From Porphyromonadaceae bacterium (GTDB taxonomy: Bacteria > Bacteroidota > Bacteroidia > Bacteroidales > Paludibacteraceae): a DNA stretch of 40,051 nucleotides. How positions within the stretch are numbered: the stretch's first letter is position 1; every line of letters begins with the position of its first letter. Made by a program: the position numbers and the translations under genes. The stretch is taken from NCBI GenBank assembly GCA_905372135.1, contig CAJPNS010000005.1, positions 1 to 40,051 on the forward strand, written 5' to 3'. Of the stretch, positions 16,876 through 23,897 are shown one piece after another. The notes beneath the pieces are model-generated. The model searched no databases and was not told the origin of the DNA. It saw only the letters and a list, made by a program, of their open reading frames with translations.

Positions 16876-17958
16876 ATGGAAGAAATTAAATTGATGAAAG
16901 GAAATGAGGCGATAGCACACGCTGCTATCCGCTGCGGAGCTGACGGTTATTTCGGATACCCTATTACGCCGCAGTCTGAGGTGATGGAAACTCTTATGGA
17001 CGAAGCTCCGTGGACTACGACAGGAATGGTAGTGCTGCAAGCAGAAAGTGAAGTAGCTGCCATCAATATGGTGTACGGCGGTGCATCGTGCGGTAAAAAA
17101 GTGATGACTTCGTCGTCGTCGCCGGGTATGTCTCTCAAACAAGAAGGTATATCGTATATTGCAGGAGCAGAGCTGCCCTGTCTGTTGGTGAACGTTATGC
17201 GCGGAGGTCCAGGTCTTGGTACCATACAGCCCTCGCAGGCAGACTACTTCCAGACGACCAAAGGCGGAGGACACGGTGACTATCGTCTGATTACTCTCGC
17301 ACCTTCGACGGTGCAGGAGATGGCAGACTTCGTCGGACTCGGCTTCGACTTGGCTTTCAAATACAAAAACCCCGCAATAATATTGGCAGACGGTATCGTC
17401 GGACAGATGATGGAGAAGGTGGTATTGCCGCCCTTCAAACCACGCCGCACCGACGAAGAAGTACGCAAAGAGTGCCCTTGGGGAACAATGGGTAAGACCG
17501 ACGACAGAGAACGCAACATAATAACATCGCTCGCTCTGGAAGCCGATGTGATGGAGGCTACAAACCACCGCCTACAAGCCAAATACAGAAAGATAGAGGA
17601 GACCGAAGTACGCTTCGAAGCTCATAACGTCGAAGACGCCGACTACGTTTTCGTAGCTTTCGGTTCGGCTGCTCGTCTGTGTGGTAACGCTATGGAAGCT
17701 CTCCGTGCAGAAGGCATCAAGGTAGGTTTGCTACGTCCCATAACACTGTGGCCCTTCCCGACAAAAGAGATAGAACGCCTGGCACAGAAGGTAAAAGGCT
17801 TTATGTCTATCGAGCTTTCGGCAGGTCAGATGGTAGAAGACGTACGTCTCGCCGTAAACGGTAAAGTGCCGGTAGAGTTCCACGGTCGTATGGGCGGTAA
17901 TATTCCTTCGGCAGAAGAAATAATGGAAAAGTTCAAAGAAAAATTCAAGTTGAAATAG
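16876..17958 (+). CDS. vorB: 2-oxoacid:ferredoxin oxidoreductase alpha subunit (VorB/KorA type)
   Basis: A 360-residue subunit carrying the pyruvate:ferredoxin oxidoreductase N-terminal (pyrimidine-binding) domain, with GADGYFGYPITPQSEV at the start and SSSPGMSLKQEGISY and MRGGPGLGT further on. A transketolase-C-like domain follows (from about residue 240: YVFVAFGSAAR). With beta, gamma and delta it oxidatively decarboxylates branched-chain 2-oxoacids or 2-oxoglutarate to acyl-CoA, reducing ferredoxin; the substrate cannot be told from sequence. The ATG at 16876 is chosen because GGAGG at 16860-16864 sits in front of it; the longer frame from a TTG at 16858 would include that ribosome-binding site. 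A strong terminator follows immediately. Confidence 0.93.
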   Translation: MEEIKLMKGNEAIAHAAIRCGADGYFGYPITPQSEVMETLMDEAPWTTTGMVVLQAESEVAAINMVYGGASCGKKVMTSSSSPGMSLKQEGISYIAGAELPCLLVNVMRGGPGLGTIQPSQADYFQTTKGGGHGDYRLITLAPSTVQEMADFVGLGFDLAFKYKNPAIILADGIVGQMMEKVVLPPFKPRRTDEEVRKECPWGTMGKTDDRERNIITSLALEADVMEATNHRLQAKYRKIEETEVRFEAHNVEDADYVFVAFGSAARLCGNAMEALRAEGIKVGLLRPITLWPFPTKEIERLAQKVKGFMSIELSAGQMVEDVRLAVNGKVPVEFHGRMGGNIPSAEEIMEKFKEKFKLK

Positions 17959-17973
17959 GAAAAGTGATTGCAT

Positions 17974-18017
17974 GTCGGGCACTTACAAATTAGAGTGCGT
18001 GAGTGTCCGACTTTTTT
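17974..18017 (+). terminator. Terminator hairpin inside the oxidoreductase cluster
   Basis: GTCGGGCACT (17974-17983) pairs with AGTGTCCGAC (18002-18011), nine Watson-Crick pairs and one wobble around an 18-base loop, followed by TTTTTT. It begins 15 bases after the alpha-subunit stop, so it should reduce transcription into the beta and gamma genes. Confidence 0.8.
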
Positions 18018-18036
18018 AAAAACAAATGACCCTATT

Positions 18037-18444
18037 TTGAAAAGAGTATTTTTACAGACCATTAGTGTTGTATTTGTAGTAACGGCAGTAGTAAGTTGTA
18101 CGAGAAAGCCGACAATCTATGCTAACCACGATGTTACAGCGTGCGGTGTAAAAGACCCACTCGTAAATTTGCCTTGGTTGGCGGAAATTTGTAAAAATAG
18201 CTCTAAAGAAGGAGATGTGTCCATATTTTTAATACAAGACACTATTACACAAGACTATTTTTTCGAAACCAACAGAGTTTTTGAACTATATGGAAGAGGG
18301 AAGTTTTCGAGAGGAGAATGTTATAATTGTGAAGGAGATACTGTTATGATATATAATACTATTACTCCTCCCAAACCAGAAGAAGTAGCATTTGATAAAG
18401 ATAAAAAACACTTAGGAGTCATATTTAAAGTAAAATACAAATAA
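18037..18444 (+). CDS. Small lipoprotein, inserted between alpha and beta subunit genes
   Basis: A 135-residue protein if started at the TTG at 18037, which gives a compact signal peptide (KRVFLQ then a hydrophobic core) ending in lipobox VVSC. An ATG exists in frame at 17968, but the extra 23 residues run through the terminator and precede the signal, so it is unlikely. The mature part contains ACGVKDPLVNLPWLAEIC. I recall a similar CGVkDPLxNLPWLxE motif in small Bacteroidota lipoproteins of unknown function; a second cysteine pair lies in GECYNCEG. The base composition is more AT-rich and the codon use unlike the flanking subunits. This suggests a later insertion. Confidence 0.7.
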   Translation: MKRVFLQTISVVFVVTAVVSCTRKPTIYANHDVTACGVKDPLVNLPWLAEICKNSSKEGDVSIFLIQDTITQDYFFETNRVFELYGRGKFSRGECYNCEGDTVMIYNTITPPKPEEVAFDKDKKHLGVIFKVKYK

Positions 18445-18469
18445 AATTTTCTATATTACGAAGAAAATC

Positions 18470-18550
18470 ATGCTATTGGCAATGATAATTTATGGAATGA
18501 CTAATTGTGTAAATGCTGTTCCTAATACTAACACTTCTAACATAATATAA
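18470..18550 (+). CDS. Possible 26-residue lipoprotein-like ORF
   Basis: ATG...TAA of 27 codons: a hydrophobic stretch (LLAMIIYGM) followed by TNC, resembling a signal peptide and lipobox, then 13 polar residues. It lies directly after the small lipoprotein gene. It may be a real short lipoprotein, a decayed duplicate, or chance. Confidence 0.3.
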   Translation: MLLAMIIYGMTNCVNAVPNTNTSNII

Positions 18551-18630
18551 ACCAGTAATATACGTAGAAATACGATAAACACAGAAACTAAATTAAATAC
18601 GAATATTATCAACAAAAAAAATTATAATAT

Positions 18631-19392
18631 ATGACAACACAAGAAATGATTAAACCGGAAAATTTGGTCTACAAAAAAACCAGATTGCTTACCAACAACG
18701 TAATGCACTACTGTCCGGGCTGCAGCCACGGTGTGGTACACAAATTGATTGCAGAGGTTATCGATGAGATGGGTATTCAGAACGAAACCATAGGTATTGC
18801 TCCTGTGGGTTGTGCCGTATTTGCCTACAACTATATCGATATCGATTGGCAGCAGGCAGCACACGGACGTGCTCCGGCACTGGCGACGGCAACCAAACGT
18901 CTACTGCCCGACAAATATGTATTTACATATCAGGGCGACGGTGACTTGGCAGCTATCGGAACAGCCGAAACCATACACGCCTGTAACCGCGGTGAAAATA
19001 TCGCCATCTTTTTCATCAACAACGCTATCTACGGTATGACAGGAGGTCAGATGGCTCCGACCACTCTGGAAGGTATGAAAACAGCTACCTGCCCTACCGG
19101 ACGTAACCACGAAATAAACGGCTATGCACTGAAGATAAGCGATATGCTTGCACAGCTCGACGGCACTTGCTATGTAACACGCCAGAGTGTAGACAAGATG
19201 CCTGCCGTGATGAAATCGAAAAAAGCTATCCGCAAGGCTTTCGAAAACTGCCAGCTGAAAAAAGGTACCTCGATAGTGGAATTCGTATCTACTTGTAACA
19301 CAGGTTGGGGCATGAGTCCACACAATGCTAACCTCTGGATGCAGGAAAATATGTTCCCGAAATATCCTATCGGTGATTTGAAAAACATTTAA
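18631..19392 (+). CDS. 2-oxoacid:ferredoxin oxidoreductase beta subunit (TPP-binding)
   Basis: A 253-residue subunit that binds thiamine diphosphate: YCPGCSHG near residue 27 and the diphosphate motif YQGDGDLAAIG ... NNAIYGMTGGQ (about residues 97-138). In this family the beta subunit contacts the alpha subunit to form the active site. The preceding 186-base gap is AT-rich and has no clear TAnnTTTG box. Expression therefore probably depends on read-through from the upstream promoter, unless a variant promoter exists in the gap. Codon use matches the alpha subunit and differs from the lipoprotein gene between them. Confidence 0.93.
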   Translation: MTTQEMIKPENLVYKKTRLLTNNVMHYCPGCSHGVVHKLIAEVIDEMGIQNETIGIAPVGCAVFAYNYIDIDWQQAAHGRAPALATATKRLLPDKYVFTYQGDGDLAAIGTAETIHACNRGENIAIFFINNAIYGMTGGQMAPTTLEGMKTATCPTGRNHEINGYALKISDMLAQLDGTCYVTRQSVDKMPAVMKSKKAIRKAFENCQLKKGTSIVEFVSTCNTGWGMSPHNANLWMQENMFPKYPIGDLKNI

Positions 19393-19421
19393 TATTTAAT
19401 CCGACAAAAAAGTAGAATAAG

Positions 19422-19967
19422 ATGAAAAAAGAGATAATTATAGCAGGATTTGGAGGACAAGGAGTCTTGTCGATGGGTAAAATATTAGCTTACTCAGGAT
19501 TGTTGGAAGGCAAAGAAGTAACTTGGATGCCCGCCTACGGACCCGAACAGCGAGGCGGTACTGCCAACGTAACAGTACAGATAAGCGACAAAAAAATATC
19601 GTCGCCCATACTGAAATTCTATGATATAGCAATCGTACTCAATCAGCCGTCGATGGACAAATTCGAAGAGAGAGTAAAGCCGGGCGGAATACTTATCTAC
19701 GACTCCAACGGTATGACCCGCAAACCCAACCGCAAGGATATTTCGGTTTACCGTATCGACGCTACCGACAAAGCCCTCGAAATGGGAGCTCAGAAGACTT
19801 TCAATATGATAGTTGTAGGTGGACTGCTCAAAGCCGACCCGATGGTCAAGACAGAGAATGTGATGCTGGCACTGAAAAAATCGTTGCCCGAACGTCACCA
19901 CAAACTTCTGCCTGCCAACGAAGAAGCAATGAAGGTAGGTATGCAGATTATAGAAAAAGAGAATTGA
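19422..19967 (+). CDS. 2-oxoacid:ferredoxin oxidoreductase gamma subunit
   Basis: A 181-residue subunit with the gamma-domain signature at the start, IIIAGFGGQGVLSMGKILA, then PAYGPEQRGGTANVTVQIS. It completes the delta-alpha-beta-gamma set. The gene starts 29 bases after beta, and a strong terminator follows at 19992. Confidence 0.93.
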   Translation: MKKEIIIAGFGGQGVLSMGKILAYSGLLEGKEVTWMPAYGPEQRGGTANVTVQISDKKISSPILKFYDIAIVLNQPSMDKFEERVKPGGILIYDSNGMTRKPNRKDISVYRIDATDKALEMGAQKTFNMIVVGGLLKADPMVKTENVMLALKKSLPERHHKLLPANEEAMKVGMQIIEKEN

Positions 19968-19991
19968 TAATTCTCCTGTTTTATCATAAAG

Positions 19992-20031
19992 AAGACTATC
20001 GCTCAGAGAGAGAGAGCGGTAGTCTTTTTTT
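19992..20031 (+). terminator. Terminator of the oxidoreductase cluster
   Basis: AAGACTATCGCTC (19992-20004) pairs with GAGCGGTAGTCTT (20014-20026), 13 pairs with one wobble, followed by TTTTT. Confidence 0.9.
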
Positions 20032-20138
20032 GCTTTGTAATGATTTGATTACGGTGACGCCTTCGTGTGTAAACTTCAACATCCGTATATTTCCCTTGCC
20101 GCCTTTGAAATGTAGTTGTAATAATGGGAATTTATATC

Positions 20139-20146
20139 TAACTTTG
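20139..20146 (+). promoter_or_regulatory. Promoter of the PepSY protein (TTG-N20-TAACTTTG)
   Basis: TAACTTTG matches TAnnTTTG, with TTG at 20116-20118 at a 20-base spacing. The gene starts 60 bases downstream. This supports a start at 20207, because the longer frame from 19964 would be upstream of the promoter. Confidence 0.65.
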
Positions 20147-20206
20147 TACCGCATTTCGAAGCGAAACATTCTTTATCAATTTCAAGTTCAAAAAAAAGCA
20201 GTAATA

Positions 20207-21343
20207 ATGAGAAAATTATCTAAAACTCTACATCAGATACTCTCAATAGTAGTAGGTATCTTTATCTCTATAATATGTTTTTCGGGGGCGATGCTTATAT
20301 TCGAAAACGAATTTACCGAATGGCAAAACCCACATTTGTATAATGTTACTCCCCTCGAAAGTGGAGCCCGACCGCTTACGTCTCTATTGCCCGAGATACT
20401 GGCAACCCAGCCGCAAGGAGCCGAAATAACCTATGTGGATATAAAAGACAATCCATCAAAAAGTTATATGATAGATATCGACTTAGGCGACGACGATAGC
20501 AAAACCGTTTTCGTCGACCAGTATACGGGTAAGATTCTCGGCGAAAAGCCCGACGACATCGCATTTTTCACCGTTATGTACCGACTGCATCGATTCCTCT
20601 TGCAGAACCGCCCCCAAGGCGACGGCATCTTCTGGGGCAAACGTATCGTCGGTATCAGTACTATCATATTCGTATTTATTATCATCACGGGCATTGTCGT
20701 ATGGGTGCCTCGTCGAGGTCGTTCGTGGGGTAATCGCTTCAAGATAAGCGTCAAGCACGGGTGGCACCGACTATGGTACGACCTCCACGTCGCAGGCGGC
20801 ATATACGTTGCCTTATTGCTTCTGGTAATGGCTCTTACGGGGCTCACGTGGGCATTCCCTTGGTATCGCACCGCTTTCTATGGCATACTTGCTCCCGAGA
20901 AAAATGAACTCTCGACGACAGAAAACAACTCGTTGGATATAGCCGCCAACGAACCGACAGATACGACGACACTCACGCAGTTCGCCGTGTGGCAGAGGGT
21001 TTACGACGCAGTAAAACAACGCTCAAACTACGTGGAGGTAAGCATTAGTTCCGACGAGGTACGAGCCCGAATAAGCGATTGCGGCAACAGACGAGCTTCG
21101 GATTATTACGAGTTCGACATGGCAACAGGCGCTATTACTTCGGTAGAACTCTATAAAAACACGTCGAACAACAGCAAGTTGCGTGGTTGGGTCTACTCGC
21201 TGCATACAGGCAGCTGGGGCGGATTCTGGGTGCGTCTGATATATTTTATTGCGGCGATGTTTGGAGCTACTTTGCCGCTGACCGGATATTATTTGTGGAT
21301 ACGCCGTACATTCTTGCAGAAAACAAAACAGGGGAAGAGTTAA
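20207..21343 (+). CDS. PepSY-associated transmembrane protein
   Basis: A 378-residue inner-membrane protein of the PepSY_TM family, often linked to iron or siderophore uptake. It has a first membrane span at about residues 13-33 (ILSIVVGIFISIICFSGA), a periplasmic PepSY region (VDQYTGKILGEKPD), the FTVMYRLHRFLL helix, a span near 146-168 (IVGISTIIFVFIIITGIVVWV), one near 195-220 and one near the C-terminus (LIYFIAAMFGATLPLTG), then a basic tail. The frame is open upstream to 19964, but that would overlap the previous gene and its terminator; ATG 20207 follows a good promoter. It has no adjacent TonB-dependent receptor. Confidence 0.88.
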   Translation: MRKLSKTLHQILSIVVGIFISIICFSGAMLIFENEFTEWQNPHLYNVTPLESGARPLTSLLPEILATQPQGAEITYVDIKDNPSKSYMIDIDLGDDDSKTVFVDQYTGKILGEKPDDIAFFTVMYRLHRFLLQNRPQGDGIFWGKRIVGISTIIFVFIIITGIVVWVPRRGRSWGNRFKISVKHGWHRLWYDLHVAGGIYVALLLLVMALTGLTWAFPWYRTAFYGILAPEKNELSTTENNSLDIAANEPTDTTTLTQFAVWQRVYDAVKQRSNYVEVSISSDEVRARISDCGNRRASDYYEFDMATGAITSVELYKNTSNNSKLRGWVYSLHTGSWGGFWVRLIYFIAAMFGATLPLTGYYLWIRRTFLQKTKQGKS

Positions 21344-21497
21344 ATTAGCCTTGAGAGGGAAGTCGTCGCCCGACTCCACGTCGCCCCCGAACTTTTAGCA
21401 CTAAACCCGAGGTTATTACTGATTTTTAGTGATATAAAGAAGATGATTTTCTGAGATATCGTATAAAGTGTATTTTAAATACAAAAATGATATTCCC

Positions 21498-21923
21498 CTA
21501 TATAAATGCAGCTTTCAATCTATCGGCAAACGATATTACAGATTGTTTGATTTTTTCTTGTGTCTTAGCCGATGGATGTCGTCTACCGCATACGTATTGC
21601 GAAAGTTGCACTTTGTTTATGCCCGTAATATGAGAAAGACCTGTTATAGATATGATCCCTTTGTATTGTTGTAAGAATGCCGACGCATCGAGGACAAACT
21701 CAAATTCTGCTTCTACGTTTTTGCCTGTAGCCTCATAGTGGTCTTGCCTCATTGCTTGGTAAACCGCCAAAAAATCTTGCTTTGCTTCTTCTGCCGTATT
21801 ACCCTCGCCCAATACTCCAAATGGCAATTGTATTCCATCGATATAGACCGAATACCATCCTGCTTTATTGCATTCAATGTGTGCTTTTATCTTATTCATT
21901 GTCTTGTATATCTGTTGCGACAT
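21498..21923 (-). CDS. hicB: HicB-type antitoxin with DNA-binding domain
   Basis: A 141-residue antitoxin. The N-terminal half is the partial RNase H fold of HicB (GWYSVYIDGIQLPFGVLGEG, then NTAEEAKQDFLAVYQAM). The C-terminal third (about 88-135: ISITGLSHITGINKVQLSQYV) is a helix-turn-helix segment for autoregulation. ATG 21923 is 4 bases after the hicA stop; an internal ATG at 21899 is an alternative start. It neutralises HicA and presumably represses the operon. Confidence 0.88.
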   Translation of the reverse strand: MSQQIYKTMNKIKAHIECNKAGWYSVYIDGIQLPFGVLGEGNTAEEAKQDFLAVYQAMRQDHYEATGKNVEAEFEFVLDASAFLQQYKGIISITGLSHITGINKVQLSQYVCGRRHPSAKTQEKIKQSVISFADRLKAAFI

Positions 21924-21927
21924 GGTA

Positions 21928-22119
21928 TTAAAGTGTGATACCTGCCTGTGTTAATATATTTTTTAGTGTGCCTCGTGCTACCTCCTCGGAGTTATGATGG
22001 CTTGTAGGGAATTTTATCCCTGTAATCGGACTATACCATTGAGGGTGTCCTGCTACCTCTTTTCCGGTAAGGTAACACCCTGCCTTTTTCAACTTCTTGT
22101 GGAGTTCGCTATATTTCAT
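21928..22119 (-). CDS. hicA: HicA-type mRNA interferase toxin
   Basis: A 63-residue double-stranded-RNA-binding-fold toxin that cleaves mRNA. The family pattern is clear: start MKYSELHKKLKKAGC, a central HPQWYSPITGIKF strand pair, the catalytic-histidine motif PTSHHNSEEV, and the ending RGTLKNILTQAGI. It precedes hicB as in the E. coli arrangement and looks intact. A -7 box is at 22150-22157. Confidence 0.9.
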   Translation of the reverse strand: MKYSELHKKLKKAGCYLTGKEVAGHPQWYSPITGIKFPTSHHNSEEVARGTLKNILTQAGITL

Positions 22120-22149
22120 TCTTTATTTTTTATAGAAGAAAATAGGTTA

Positions 22150-22157
22150 CAAAAATA
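22150..22157 (-). promoter_or_regulatory. Promoter -7 box TATTTTTG for hicAB
   Basis: The minus strand reads TATTTTTG, matching TAnnTTTG, 31 bases upstream of hicA. Nearby TTCT...AGAA half-sites could be an operator, but this is weak. Confidence 0.5.
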
Positions 22158-22259
22158 ATGCTTCTTTTTTAGATAGCAAAATAATAATAATGGTATAAAA
22201 TTTAATGGTAAAAAAAGAGAAAAAAAACAGCTTCTGAAAAGGAGAAACTATTGACCAAC

Positions 22260-22292
22260 AACAAAAAAGTACCTCAAACAGAGGTACTTTTT
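22260..22292 (-). terminator. Terminator of tRNA-His
   Basis: AAAAGTACCTC (22265-22275) and GAGGTACTTTT (22281-22291) form an 11-bp stem with a 5-base loop. On the minus strand it ends in a T run. Confidence 0.85.
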
Positions 22293-22304
22293 CGTTAATT
22301 TTCG

Positions 22305-22379
22305 GGTGAGTAATGGGACTCGAACCCACGACCAACGGAACCACAATCCGCTACTCTAACCAACTGAGCTATACTCACC
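22305..22379 (-). tRNA. tRNA-His(GTG)
   Basis: Minus-strand cloverleaf: G-1 opposite C73 (the tRNA-His identity feature), acceptor GTGAGTA/TACTCAC, D arm GCTC...GAGT, anticodon stem GCGGA/TCCGT with loop TTGTGGT (anticodon GTG), and T arm GTGGG TTCGAGT CCCAT. CCA is not encoded. Confidence 0.95.
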
Positions 22380-22393
22380 ATATTTTTGAGTTG

Positions 22394-22401
22394 CAAAAGT
22401 A
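22394..22401 (-). promoter_or_regulatory. Promoter -7 box TACTTTTG for tRNA-His
   Basis: The minus strand reads TACTTTTG, matching TAnnTTTG, 14 bases upstream of the mature tRNA end. Confidence 0.6.
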
Positions 22402-22504
22402 GTATATTTTTTTTAGTTTCGCAAAAATATTATTCAAAATATAATGTGAGGCTAATATGCTAAATATAAATAATATTACTCCCCACAACGTAAGATTTGT
22501 TTTT

Positions 22505-23872
22505 ATGAGAAAAGTATTTTTGTCGTTTTTGCTTCTGTTTTCGGGCATCAATTTGCTGGCTTCCGAGGTAAATAGGAATATTTTTGTTATCACTATCGAC
22601 GGCGATATCAATTCCAAAATGTGGATATATGCCCATAAAGGTATGTCGGAAGCTGTATCTCTCAATTCCGACCTGCTCGTCGTATCTATCAATACTTATG
22701 GCGGAGAGTTGCAATATGCCGATTCTATCGCTACGTTGCTGATGAAAAGCAAGTTGCCTACCATTGCTTTTGTCGACAACAATGCCGCCTCGGCAGGGGC
22801 ATTGATAGCTATTGCTTGCGATAAGATTTATATGCGTTCGGGTGGGCGTATAGGTGCTGCCACAGTGGTCGACGGTATCGACGGCAAGGCAATGCCCGAC
22901 AAATATCAGTCGTATATGCGTGCTATAATGCGTGCTGCAGCCGAGGCGCACGGGCGAGACTCTATCGGTGGCTGGTATAGAGACCCTCTCATAGCCGAAG
23001 CTATGGTCGACCCCAATACTATTATTCCCGATATCGACGACTCTACCAAGACATTGACTCTTACTACACAAGAAGCCATAAAGTACCGTTATTGCGAAGG
23101 GCAAGCCGAGAGCATAGAGCAAATTTTGCAAGCCGAGCATATAGACGAATATTCTATTAGTAGGTTCGTACCCGATGTGTGGGACAATATCAAAGGCTTC
23201 ATTACAAGTCCTTTCGTCAGAGGTTTGCTTATTGTTCTCATTATAGCCGGTATATGGTTTGAGCTCCAACAACCGGGCATAGGTTTCCCCTTGGCTGTAG
23301 CTGTGGTATCGGCTCTGCTTTATTTTGCTCCTTTGTATATCGATGGGCTCGCTGCCAATTGGGAGATAATACTCTTTGTAGTCGGCCTGTTACTACTTGC
23401 GGTAGAGATATTCGTTATTCCCGGCTTTGGCATAGCGGGAATAGGCGGTATATTGCTCATAATTCTCTCGCTTACTTTTGCTTTGCTCGATAATGACGTA
23501 TTCGATTTTCGGAGAGTCGCCGGTATACATCTGAGTTCGGCAATACTTACAGTAACGATAGGAGTTATCGCAGGATTTGCCCTGATGCTTTATCTATCTC
23601 ATAAGATAGGCAGTAAAGGTGTATTTGCAAAATTTGCTTTGCTTGCCAGCCAAAAGAGTGCCGACGGTTTTATAGGTGTGCCCGACGATATACCTTCGCT
23701 CGTGGGGCAGAGAGGAGTCGCCGTCTCCGATTTGCGTCCTGTCGGCAAGGTCGATATAGGCGGCAGAGTGTACGATGCCATTAGCAAGCATGGACGATTT
23801 ATTGCATCCGATACCGATATAGAGGTTGTCGGATATTCGGCAGGGCAGTTACTGGTGAGTGTTTGTGTTTAG
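22505..23872 (+). CDS. NfeD family membrane serine protease (ClpP-class)
   Basis: A 455-residue membrane protein. Signal peptide (MRKVFLSFLLLFSGINLLA), then a ClpP/crotonase-fold protease domain: VSINTYGGELQYAD, the catalytic-serine segment NNAASAGALIA and a downstream lysine region (AMPDKYQSYMRAIMRAAAE). After it come several membrane spans (about residues 240-375) and a C-terminal OB-fold NfeD domain (GQRGVAVSDLRPVGKVDIGG). Family members act with stomatin-type (SPFH/FloA) proteins in membrane quality control. The start at 22505 gives a clean signal peptide; the frame extends to 22457 without support. Followed 25 bases later by alr. Confidence 0.92.
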   Translation: MRKVFLSFLLLFSGINLLASEVNRNIFVITIDGDINSKMWIYAHKGMSEAVSLNSDLLVVSINTYGGELQYADSIATLLMKSKLPTIAFVDNNAASAGALIAIACDKIYMRSGGRIGAATVVDGIDGKAMPDKYQSYMRAIMRAAAEAHGRDSIGGWYRDPLIAEAMVDPNTIIPDIDDSTKTLTLTTQEAIKYRYCEGQAESIEQILQAEHIDEYSISRFVPDVWDNIKGFITSPFVRGLLIVLIIAGIWFELQQPGIGFPLAVAVVSALLYFAPLYIDGLAANWEIILFVVGLLLLAVEIFVIPGFGIAGIGGILLIILSLTFALLDNDVFDFRRVAGIHLSSAILTVTIGVIAGFALMLYLSHKIGSKGVFAKFALLASQKSADGFIGVPDDIPSLVGQRGVAVSDLRPVGKVDIGGRVYDAISKHGRFIASDTDIEVVGYSAGQLLVSVCV

Positions 23873-23897
23873 AAACGAATAAAATGATTGTTATCCG

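Noticed and set aside
16852..17568. Minus-strand frame of 238 codons opposite the alpha subunit
   Set aside because: The product is rich in Cys, His and Ser with no motif, and the plus strand carries a clear oxidoreductase subunit.
19964..20206. N-terminal extension of the PepSY protein to 19964
   Set aside because: It would overlap the gamma-subunit stop, run through a terminator and lie upstream of the gene's own promoter; ATG 20207 gives a clean first membrane span.
22460..23272. Minus-strand frame of 270 codons opposite nfeD
   Set aside because: Antisense to a well-supported protease domain, with no recognisable protein features.
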